Source: a virus
IMG/VR virus record: IMGVR_UViG_3300035228_001115
Location: 1 to 20,326 of that record
Length of the DNA stretch: 20,326 nt
Direction: 5' to 3' (one strand)
Shown: positions 1 through 7,700 of the stretch, in pieces
Position numbering within the stretch: the first letter of the stretch is position 1
Layout: every line of letters begins with the position of its first letter
The notes under the pieces: generated by a model
Databases searched by the model: none
What the model was told of the DNA's origin: nothing
The model's input: the letters and a program-made list of their open reading frames with translations, nothing else
Made by a program: the position numbers and the translations under genes

Positions 1-2
1 AT

Positions 3-290
3 GGTGGAGTGATGAATCATGAGATGGTAGATGGTATTAGTAAGCGTAAGAAGCCATTTACTGTAGACTATACTGGATTCGGATGGGTGATGATTCAGAA
101 GGGTGTCTTTGAGAATAAGGGTATGACGTATCCATGGTTTGCTCCGAAGATGCAAGTCTTTGAGAGTGGTGCCGTACAGGATATGTGTGGAGAGGATGTA
201 AGTTTCTGTCTTGATGCTATTGAAGCAGGATATGAGATTTGGTGTGATCCACGTATTCGTGTTGGTCATGAGAAAACCCGAGTTATCTAA
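3..290 (+). CDS. Glycosyltransferase, family 2-like, C-terminal part (5' end outside the window)
   Basis: The reading frame is open at the left edge (GGT GGA GTG ATG AAT...) and ends at TAA 288-290, so the GTG at 9 and ATG at 12 are probably internal codons, not starts. About 95 residues are visible. They contain VDYTGFGWVMIQKGVFE, then YPWF, then GEDVSFC with the acidic pair at about visible residues 64-65, and end with DPRIRVGHEK. This order (a hydrophobic core strand, a GED..F motif, a helix with AGYEIW, then a D-x-x-(I/V)-x-V-x-H segment) is the C-terminal half of GT-A type glycosyltransferases, where the acidic pair lies near the catalytic base and the late His often helps bind metal. 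Such genes are frequent in marine T4-like phages and may modify virion or host surface sugars; donor and acceptor cannot be read from the sequence. Its stop region carries the ribosome site of the next small gene. The fold call is from motif recognition; the substrate is unknown. Confidence 0.7.
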   Translation, partial: GGVMNHEMVDGISKRKKPFTVDYTGFGWVMIQKGVFENKGMTYPWFAPKMQVFESGAVQDMCGEDVSFCLDAIEAGYEIWCDPRIRVGHEKTRVI

Positions 291-297
291 GGTACGA

Positions 298-450
298 ATG
301 GCAAATCAATTTAAAGTTGATCAATCAAAGGAATTTGCTTCAAAGATGACACTTATCACTGAAACCAGTAGTGATAAGTATTTGGAGCAATACCGACAAC
401 ATCTACAAAACCAGGTTCAATTAGAATCAATTTATAAGGAGCAACATTAA
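298..450 (+). CDS. Small hypothetical phage protein, 50 aa
   Basis: ATG at 298 is chosen rather than an upstream in-frame start at 211, because an AAGGT ribosome site (289-293) lies four bases before it and the upstream codons overlap the glycosyltransferase in another frame. The product starts MANQFKVDQSKEF and is polar and mostly helical in appearance (KYLEQYRQHLQNQVQLESIYK). It has no signal peptide, membrane segment or cysteine. Its start is eight bases after the glycosyltransferase stop and its end is three bases before the next small gene, so the three are probably co-transcribed and end at the terminator at 611-637. I do not recognise a family. Tight spacing and a good ribosome site argue that it is real. 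Confidence 0.6.
   Translation: MANQFKVDQSKEFASKMTLITETSSDKYLEQYRQHLQNQVQLESIYKEQH
436..441 (+). promoter_or_regulatory. Strong Shine-Dalgarno site (AAGGAG) for the 48-aa basic protein
   Basis: AAGGAG lies inside the end of the preceding small gene, 12 bases before the ATG at 454. The match is strong, though the spacing is longer than usual. It supports translation of an otherwise easily missed 48-codon gene. Most other genes in the window have weak or no such site. Confidence 0.5.
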
Positions 451-453
451 ATT

Positions 454-600
454 ATGGCAAAGATTCGAAAGTCTCTATTGGGTCAAACAATGATTGAGTC
501 TCAACCAAAGAAGACTCGACAAGGAAGTGGACAACATACCAAGTATGCAGCCACAAGTCGTAACAGCAAAGGAAAACGTTATCGTGGACAAGGACGATAG
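454..600 (+). CDS. Conserved small basic protein, 48 aa
   Basis: ATG 454 to TAG 598-600. The product begins MAKIRKSLLGQTMIE, continues through QPKKTRQGSGQHTKYAATS and ends KGKRYRGQGR. Thirteen of 48 residues are Lys or Arg and the C-terminal third is Gly/Arg/Lys-rich, so a nucleic-acid or polyanion binding role is plausible but is only an inference. The YAATSRN...KRYRGQG ending looks familiar to me from other marine T4-like phages, where it is annotated as hypothetical. It has an AAGGAG ribosome site upstream and is followed 10 bases later by an intrinsic terminator, so it is the last gene of its transcription unit. It is too short for most gene callers. No membrane segment or cysteine is present. 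Confidence 0.7.
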   Translation: MAKIRKSLLGQTMIESQPKKTRQGSGQHTKYAATSRNSKGKRYRGQGR

Positions 601-610
601 ATAATATATA

Positions 611-637
611 AAAGGTCTCAAATTGGGACCTTTTTTT
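611..637 (+). terminator. Intrinsic (Rho-independent) terminator
   Basis: A 9-bp stem (AAAGGTCTC at 611-619 with GGGACCTTT at 625-633, one T-G wobble) encloses a 5-base loop. A run of seven T (631-637) begins in the 3' arm. It sits 10 bases after the stop of the 48-aa gene and before the 208-aa gene, ending the upstream block that includes the glycosyltransferase. Confidence 0.85.
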
Positions 638-650
638 AATGTGAGGTATT

Positions 651-1277
651 ATGGCATATTTGAATCACAGTTTACCAGATTGGTCTTGTTATATTCGTAA
701 TGAGTTTTTATTCAATCATAAGAAAGGTCATGGTGAAGTCACTAAGGCTGATGTACATAGTGTAGCTAGTATTGAGAAGAGAGTACCATTATTCGAAGGA
801 TTTCTAGAGAATGGTGTGAACTGGACAAGAAGACCTCTACACGCCTTCTGTTGGGACCCTGAAGCAGAGATAGAACCCTTAGAGGATATAATGTACTGGG
901 ACTGCTTTAGTCCTTATATTGATGTACAGAAGAGACATAGGTTAGAAGGACTGCAGGCACAGTTAATTCGTCCTGATGGTAAGAAAGTATTAGGTGATTA
1001 TATGTTCACTATGGATTGGTCATGGGAGAATAAGAGTATACCGGATTTAAACTATTCAGAGACACCAGAACATAAGTGTGCTCATTTGTTTAAGGTAGAA
1101 ACTGGTAACTATTATGCATATCCCAATAATCGTATTATTTGGTATGATAATGCATGGACCTTTAATCGTATTGAAAAGAACCCTGGATTTGAGATTGATA
1201 CCACTGTATATAGCGTAGAGAACAAGAGACGTATAGAAACGTCAGATCACTATATGTACGAGATAAAAGATATATAA
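651..1277 (+). CDS. Conserved marine T4-like phage protein of unknown function, 208 aa
   Basis: ATG 651 has GAGGT (643-647) just upstream. The product is soluble-looking, with no signal peptide or membrane segment, and unusually rich in aromatic residues: about nine Trp and many Tyr. Recognisable blocks are LPDWSCYIRNEFLF near the N-terminus, SIEKRVPLFEGFLENGVNWTRRP at about residues 40-62, HAFCWDP, YWDCFSPYIDVQ, and near the C-terminus EHKCAHLFKVETGNYYAYP followed by NNRIIWYDNAWTF. From memory, proteins with these blocks occur in other T4-like cyanophages near the baseplate genes and carry no assigned function. The alternating strand-like pattern suggests a beta-rich fold, but I see no catalytic signature I can defend. 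It follows the terminator at 611-637 and precedes the 52-aa gene, so it probably starts a new unit. Confidence 0.8.
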   Translation: MAYLNHSLPDWSCYIRNEFLFNHKKGHGEVTKADVHSVASIEKRVPLFEGFLENGVNWTRRPLHAFCWDPEAEIEPLEDIMYWDCFSPYIDVQKRHRLEGLQAQLIRPDGKKVLGDYMFTMDWSWENKSIPDLNYSETPEHKCAHLFKVETGNYYAYPNNRIIWYDNAWTFNRIEKNPGFEIDTTVYSVENKRRIETSDHYMYEIKDI

Positions 1278-1292
1278 AGAAAGGCAGTCATC

Positions 1293-1451
1293 ATGGACCA
1301 AAACTTCTTAAGAGAAATTAATCACGATCAGAAGACACCAAAGAATACGAAGAAGGTCCGTGAGGATGGATTCTATGAAGCGTCTGAAGCTGATTGGAAA
1401 GACTTCTGGGAGAATGAAGCTACAGATAATAAGCAAACATTAATTGATTAA
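1293..1451 (+). CDS. Small acidic hypothetical protein, 52 aa
   Basis: ATG 1293 to TAA 1449-1451, with GAAAGG (1279-1284) eight bases upstream as ribosome site. The product is charged and hydrophilic. A Lys-rich N-terminal half (DQKTPKNTKKVRED) is followed by an acidic, Trp-containing segment (EASEADWKDFWENEA). There is no membrane segment, cysteine or known domain. It lies between the 208-aa gene and gp25, with 15 bases before it and 39 bases after it, and a late-type promoter motif begins six bases downstream. I do not recognise its family. Its tidy placement and ribosome site make a real gene likely. Confidence 0.6.
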   Translation: MDQNFLREINHDQKTPKNTKKVREDGFYEASEADWKDFWENEATDNKQTLID

Positions 1452-1456
1452 AGTGT

Positions 1457-1464
1457 AATAAATA
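1457..1464 (+). promoter_or_regulatory. Late-type phage promoter motif (AATAAATA) before gp25
   Basis: AATAAATA fits the NATAAATA form described for late promoters of T4-like cyanophages (T4 consensus TATAAATA, read by the gp55 sigma factor with gp33 and gp45). It lies 27 bases before the GTG of gp25, outside any gene, at the head of the baseplate block. The assignment rests on motif and position only. Confidence 0.6.
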
Positions 1465-1490
1465 ACTCATAATTGTTGTAGAAAAATCAA

Positions 1491-1892
1491 GTGCCTGTCC
1501 AAAGAGTCAGTCAAGGTTTTAAAGATGTGAGTGCATCATTCAAAGTCAATCCATTAAATCTCGATTTAATTGTGATGAGAAATGAGAATGCCATTGCACG
1601 TTCAATTCGTAACTTAATTTTTACTTTACCTGGGGAAAAGCCATTTCAACCTAGTGTTGGTTGTAATGTAACTAAACTATTATTTGAGAACTTAGATAGA
1701 CTTACTGCTAGTTCAATTGAATCGGAAATTAAAAATACGATCAATAATTATGAACCAAGAGTAAGGTTAAACCAAGTTAACGTCAATCCAAATTTTGACG
1801 CTAATATCTTTGAAGTAACTATTAAATTTGATATTGTAGGTGTACCTCTTCCTACTCAACAATTATCATTTGCATTGCAGCCCACTAGGTAA
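1491..1892 (+). CDS. 25: Baseplate wedge subunit gp25
   Basis: This is a GPW/gp25-family protein of 133 residues, essentially the length of T4 gp25 (132). In T4, gp25 sits in the inner baseplate with gp6 and gp53 and helps nucleate sheath assembly. The sequence shows the usual elements: a basic N-terminus (MPVQRVSQGFKD), NENAIARSIRNLIFTLPGEKPFQP (about residues 32-55) followed by SVGCNVTKLLFE, a helix with SSIESEIKNTINNYEPRVRL (the EPRV motif near residue 90), and a final strand pair ending in PTQQLSFAL. The start is GTG; an in-frame TAG at 1479-1481 leaves no earlier start, and no strong ribosome site is visible. A late-type promoter lies just upstream. The stop is directly followed by the ATG of gp6, as expected for translationally linked partners. 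Confidence 0.95.
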   Translation: MPVQRVSQGFKDVSASFKVNPLNLDLIVMRNENAIARSIRNLIFTLPGEKPFQPSVGCNVTKLLFENLDRLTASSIESEIKNTINNYEPRVRLNQVNVNPNFDANIFEVTIKFDIVGVPLPTQQLSFALQPTR

Positions 1893-3962
1893 ATGCCCTT
1901 AGTCAATTTTAGCAACTTAGATTTTGATCAGATAAAGACATCCATTAAGGATTATCTCCGTGCGAATTCAAACTTCACGGACTATGACTTTGAGGGATCT
2001 AATCTATCAACTATTCTAGATACGTTAGCTTACAACACGTATATAACCTCATACAATGCCAATATGGTATCTAATGAGGTGTTTATCGATAGTGCCACCT
2101 TACGAGAGAACGTGGTGTCTCTCGCACGGAACATAGGTTATGTACCTAGATCTAAGAAAGCTCCTACCGCAAAGGTTTCTTTTACTGTAAATGTTTCAAA
2201 CACGACAGCTGTAGCTGTTACACTTAAAGCAGGTATAGTAATGGCATCCAGATCAACTGGTGTCAATAGTAATAGAAATTTCACATTCTCAATTCCAAAC
2301 GATATTACAGTCCCAGTTAACGCTGCAGGATTTGCGGACTTCTATAATATCAACATTTATGAAGGAACCTATGTCACACAAACATTTACTGTCGATACCG
2401 GCAACGTTAATCAGAAATTCATATTACCCAATTCTGGTATTGACACAGATTTATTATCGGTAATAGTTAGAGACACTCAAGAATCTACTGTAAGTAGAAA
2501 GTTTGAGCTGTTTAATAGTCTATTTGATGTTACTTCATCAACTAGAGCATATTTTATTCAAGAGATTGAACAAGAAAGATATCAACTTTTATTTGGTGAT
2601 GGTGTATTTGGTGTTGCGTTAGAGAATAGTAATTTTGTTGAAGCAAGTTATATCATTACTAATGGAGAAGTAGCTAACAATATCAATACCTTTGGTTTTG
2701 TAGGTAACTTAGAGTCTACTTCTGGAGCTACAATTAGTTCTGGGGTATCAATTATAACTACGGAAGTACCATCTGGTGGTGGTAAACCAATTGAATCTAT
2801 TGATTCGATTAAAAAATATGCTCCTCAAATCTATGCATCACAGAATAGAGCAGTAACTGCTGCTGACTATGAAGCACTAATTCCACAAATTTATCCTGAA
2901 GCAGAATCGGTTTCGGCATTTGGTGGTGAGGACTTGACTCCACCATCATATGGAAAGGTATTTGTAAGTATCAAGCCATATAATGGTGTCTTCTTATCAA
3001 GTGCAATCAAACAAAACTTACAACAACAGATGAGAAATTATTCTGTTGCAGGTATTTTATCGGAGATTGTTGACCTAAAGTATTTGTATATTGAATCAAA
3101 CTGTAAGGCATACTACGATTCTAATTTAGCACCAACTGCTTCATATGTTCAGAACCTAGTACTGACTAATATTGTCAAGTATTCTGAATCATCTGATGTC
3201 AATAAGTTTGGTGGAAGATTTAAATACTCCAAGTTCCAGAAGATCATTGACCAAAGTCATGAGTCTATTACATCAAACATTACAAACATTGATATTAGAC
3301 GAGATATTAATGCCCAACTGAATTCCTTTGCCGAGTATGAATTATGCTTTGGTAATCGGTTCTATATAAAAAACCATGGACATGGAGCGAACTTTGATGG
3401 AAATCTCATTGGGTACAATATCAAATCATCCGGTTTTACTGTCAGTGGTATTAGTGGAACTGTATACCTTGGCGATAAGCCGTCTGGTAATCTGACCAAC
3501 GGAACAGTGTTCCTATTTAAACTCAAATCTTCATCAGAACCATTTATTGTAAGACAAAATGTAGGTACTATCGATTATATGAAAGGGGAGATTAGATTAA
3601 ACCCTCTTAATGTGATATCTACAGTGGTAAATAGAGGCACTCCTTTGATTGAAGTATCGGCTCAACCTTACTCAAATGACGTGATTGGCCTCCAAGATCT
3701 CTATCTACAATTGGATGTAAATAATACAACAGTTAACGTTATTGCTGACAACATTTCCTCTGGAAATGACGTATCAGGAACTAACTATATTGTTTCTTCT
3801 AGTTATGGCTCTAACGTTTTAGTTAGAGGACAGGCCATATTCCAAAATGAAGTGACTCCTGCACAACGGGAGAATCGTAATATTACTTCCGTGATTACAT
3901 CTGCGAGTACAGGCAACAATGGTGCCTACACTGCAAGCAGAAGAACCAGATCATCTTACTAA
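1893..3962 (+). CDS. 6: Baseplate wedge subunit gp6
   Basis: The product has 689 residues against 660 for T4 gp6. In T4, gp6 dimers form the continuous ring of the wedge core that holds the baseplate together during its conformational change. The N-terminus is typical of the marine form: FSNLDFDQIKTSIKDYLRAN, then TDYDFEGSNLSTILDTLAYN (about residues 29-48), then ANMVSNEVFIDSA and RENVVSLARNIGYVPRS, a segment highly conserved in gp6. Further on are FGDGVFGV, a baseplate-J-like YEALIPQIYPEAESV segment, and FGGEDLTPPSYGKVFV with GGE at 344-346. The C-terminal part (about 500-689) is Ser/Thr/Asn-rich and beta-like. The ATG follows the gp25 stop with zero spacing; AGGT inside the end of gp25 could serve as ribosome site. 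A giant structural gene follows after 18 bases. Confidence 0.95.
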   Translation: MPLVNFSNLDFDQIKTSIKDYLRANSNFTDYDFEGSNLSTILDTLAYNTYITSYNANMVSNEVFIDSATLRENVVSLARNIGYVPRSKKAPTAKVSFTVNVSNTTAVAVTLKAGIVMASRSTGVNSNRNFTFSIPNDITVPVNAAGFADFYNINIYEGTYVTQTFTVDTGNVNQKFILPNSGIDTDLLSVIVRDTQESTVSRKFELFNSLFDVTSSTRAYFIQEIEQERYQLLFGDGVFGVALENSNFVEASYIITNGEVANNINTFGFVGNLESTSGATISSGVSIITTEVPSGGGKPIESIDSIKKYAPQIYASQNRAVTAADYEALIPQIYPEAESVSAFGGEDLTPPSYGKVFVSIKPYNGVFLSSAIKQNLQQQMRNYSVAGILSEIVDLKYLYIESNCKAYYDSNLAPTASYVQNLVLTNIVKYSESSDVNKFGGRFKYSKFQKIIDQSHESITSNITNIDIRRDINAQLNSFAEYELCFGNRFYIKNHGHGANFDGNLIGYNIKSSGFTVSGISGTVYLGDKPSGNLTNGTVFLFKLKSSSEPFIVRQNVGTIDYMKGEIRLNPLNVISTVVNRGTPLIEVSAQPYSNDVIGLQDLYLQLDVNNTTVNVIADNISSGNDVSGTNYIVSSSYGSNVLVRGQAIFQNEVTPAQRENRNITSVITSASTGNNGAYTASRRTRSSY

Positions 3963-3980
3963 TAATAAGTCAGAATACAA

Positions 3981-4730
3981 ATGACAGTAGATAGAGTCAA
4001 GTTTCAAGAAATTGTTGAAAGTCAACTCCCTAGGTATGTTAGGGAGGATTTTCCTCTGCTAAATGAGTTTATTAAACAATACTATATCTCTCAGGAATTT
4101 GAAAGTGGTCCTATTGATATACTGAATAATATTGATGAATATGTAAAAGTAGATCAATTATGCGATATTGTTGACTCCACTGTACTGATTAGTGGATTAG
4201 ATACTAATGATACAACGGTTAAAGTAACCTCTACCCAAGGTTTTTCCGAAAATAACGGCATTATACAAATTAATAATGAAATTATATACTATGGAACCAA
4301 AACATCAACTACATTTGTAGATTGTTCTAGAGGTTTTAGTGGAGTTACGACATATATTACCTCTGGTGCACCTGATGAACTAACATTTTCTTCAACAATT
4401 GCAGAAAATCATCCTGTAGGGTGCTCTGTTAAGAATTTAAACATTCTTTTCTTGAAACAATTTCTAACTAAACTGAAAAGACAGGTAACACCTGGGTTTA
4501 CTGATAGAAATTTCTTCAAGGGATTAGATAAAAGAAACTTTATAATCAATTCTGATAGTTTTTATAAGTCGAAAGGTACAGAACAGTCATACGAAATACT
4601 TTTTCGAGCACTATATGGCGAAGATGTTGAACTTATTCGCCCGTCAAAATTTCTTTTTACTCCATCTAACGCCAACTATAAGGTCACTAAGGACTTTATC
4701 GTAGAACAACTTCAAGGCAATCCCCTTGAT
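3981..4730 (+). other. Conserved N-terminal anchor region of the giant protein
   Basis: Residues 1-250. Helical segments (EIVESQLPRYV, PLLNEFIKQYY, LFLKQFLTKLKRQV) flank a small beta insert at about 58-115 (STQGFSENNGIIQINNEIIY, then FVDCSRGFSG). They are followed by FYKSKGTEQSYEILFRALYG. Unlike the rest of the protein this part is helical and non-repetitive, which suggests that it docks the protein to the baseplate. The docking role is an inference. Confidence 0.55.
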
Positions 4731-7700
4731 TTGAAGAATCTTACCATATATCAAGACCTAACAGATGCAAGAGGGTCTGTTACTAACGTCCAGCAGATAC
4801 CTTATGAAGATTTTCAATACTATCAAATCAGTATTGACTCTGGTTTTGCTAGAGATAGTGATGTTAGTGGATCTATTTACGGAAAATTTAAACCAAATCC
4901 ACTTACAAAAGTCTTAAATGATGTAAGCACAGGTTCAACTATCATTGATGTTGACTCCACAATCGGATTTCCTGAGTTTGGTAAACTTAGTGTAGTGGAT
5001 ATAGACGATAATGAGGTATCTATTGCGTATAGTGGTAAGACTTTAAACCAATTTTTCAATACAAGTGGTGTTAGCAACCAAGTTTTAAAGAAAACTGACA
5101 TTACTTTAGACACATACTCTTATGCATTTGTTGGTATTAATACAAATCAAGAGATAAGGGTTAGATTTACTGCCGCAGTAACTGATTTTATTCCCAATGA
5201 CCACAATTTTTACTATAGAAAAGACGATACTATAGAATTAAAGTCTCTTGGTCTAGAATCCAAAAAGAAAAAGGCCAATAACTACGTATTAAATGTAAAA
5301 ACTTACTGGGATATTGTAAAATCCAGTGTTATTGATGCTAATGCATTTTCATATGAGTTTGATTTCCTAAAAACCCACTTTCTACGAGAGGGTTATACAG
5401 TAAGATACGAAAATTTAGACGGAACTTACTCTGTTTTAGGTACAGTTTCGAGAGTTATCTCATCATTAGCGGTTAGAGTAACTTTTTCGCAACAAATCAA
5501 CCTAAAAGGTGAGTTTGTAATCGAAAATCAAACGTTAAAAGGTGATTCTCAATTATATCCTTACCTAAATTCGTATATTGCCAATGTTTCTAATACTTAC
5601 TCCAAGTATAATGGCGATGTAATTATTGCGTCTAACTCTATTGCGAAATATAATAACGTTTTAACTGATCCCTACGATAAAAAAATAACTTTTAGTGCAA
5701 ATCTTGTCTCTACAGACATTCTCACACTACCAACTAACCCCACAAACAGACCTGATCATGGTTTTTATACTGGGGATGCAGTTTATCTCAATTTTACAGG
5801 AAATACCTTTGAGGGAGTACCCACAGCATCTTATTTTGTCTACAGAATTAATGAAACTAGTATAAAACTTGCTAGAAGTAAGGCTGACCTATCTAGAAAA
5901 ATTTACATTACCTTTAATGGTTCTGTAGTCGATGCATCTATTACATATCTTGATTTTTATAATAAACAAATAGAACCCCAAGGTTTATATCGTCAAATCT
6001 TGGCCCCAGTTAACGATAACCAGACTTATAACACTAGAGCCGGTTATATCGGTATGTTTATCAATGGTGTTGAACTACTAAACTATAAGGATCAAAGTAG
6101 TGTTTATTATGGTCAAATTGATAGTCTATCCCTGACTGCCGGAGGGGAAGGATACGATATTATTAGTCCCCCAATAGTCTCAATTAGAGATGAAGTTGGT
6201 ACTGGTGCCACCGGTATTTGTAATGTAAAGGGTTCACTCATAAGACTTGATGTTTTAGACACTGGTCTTGGTTATTATGCTCCTCCAACTATCGCCATTA
6301 AAGGTGGTAATGGTAGTGGTGCAAAAGCAGAACCAAGAATGACTTCTATTAAGCACGAAAACTCATTCTTTGCAGATTTTCCAAGTCAAGTAAATCTTGT
6401 CACTAATAGTATCATTTTCCCAAGTGACCATAAATTCTTGACTGGTGAAGAAATAATCTATCAACCAAGAGGAACTGAAGTAGTTGGTGGTCTTACTACT
6501 GACGGATCATATTATGTTCAGGTTACTGGTGAGAAGAAGATGAAGCTTCATACATCAGTAAATGATTCCTTTGTTGGTATCAATACTGTCAATTTAGTTA
6601 AGTATGGTTCCGGTACACAATATTTTGTTGCAGCTGAGCTAAAGCAGGTTGTGTCTTCGGTTGTAATTACTAATCCTGGTATAAATTACGAAAATAAGGA
6701 AAGAACAATTCCTCCAGCAGTAGGGGTCAATACTGCAGCAAATCAGATACAAATTATAAATCATGGTTATGAGTCGAAAGAAATTGTAAGATATACGAGA
6801 CCAGAGTCTGGTTCTGACGATAGAGTTGTTGGACTAAAACAGCAGACTGATTATTTTGTTGTTAAAGTCGATGATAATGCATTCTCCCTAACAGAAGTTG
6901 GTGCTGAACCTGTTGCAACAGATTATTATTTTGACAATGGTATCATTATTAACTTCAGTAAGGAAGGTTTAGGTTCTTTCAATTATCCACCAATTACGGT
7001 ACAAGTTGAAGGAGCAGCAGCATCCTATGACTTAACCTTTGTTGAGGACTTCCAGGAACTCTTTATAATCGAATCCCCGATTGAAGAAAATATTACGACT
7101 CCTGTGTTCGTTCTTGCCTGGACAGATACTGAAGCAGAGATCACAAATAATGGTTTAGTTCCAGATGAATGGTTTGTCGAAGTAAGCGAAGGTAGTAACT
7201 GGTTAATTAGTGATGATCCATTTGTTGGTAATATTCTTTTATATGATGCAAAACTTCAACCAATCTTTAGAGGATCTATTGAGACAATTGATCTAACTTC
7301 AAATGGTGTTGGTTATGGTTCTTCAGATATTGTTGATTTTGTAAGACAACCTGAAATTACATTTGACTCTGGTATTAATGCAAAATTGACTGCTATCGTC
7401 AATAATGGAGAAATTGTAGAAGTTGTTGTTAATACTCCAGGCAGTGGATACAATTCTCCACCAGACTTGCAAATTGTTAGTGAGACTGGTAACTATGCTG
7501 TTCTAGTTCCCATTATTGAAAATGGATCTATCAGTAGTATACTCATATCAAAACATGGTGCTGGGTATGTTGCAGGAAAGACTTTTGTTAATGTAGTACC
7601 GTCTGGTAAAGGTGCTAGAGTGAATGCAAATATCCAAGCTTGGAATATAAATGTATTCGAGAAAACTTTTAATAATATACTAGATGATGATGGTTTTATT

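Noticed and set aside
9-290. Complete 93-residue gene starting at GTG 9
   Set aside because: The frame is open to the left edge and the visible part lacks the N-terminal half of a glycosyltransferase, so this is a partial gene; GTG 9 and ATG 12 are probably internal.
211-297. Longer start for the 50-residue small gene
   Set aside because: It would overlap the glycosyltransferase by 80 bases in another frame; ATG 298 has a good ribosome site and gives a normal-looking polar protein.
601-612. ATATATAAAA run as a promoter for the 208-residue gene
   Set aside because: It merges into the terminator stem and would place the transcript start inside or before the hairpin; not a convincing late motif.
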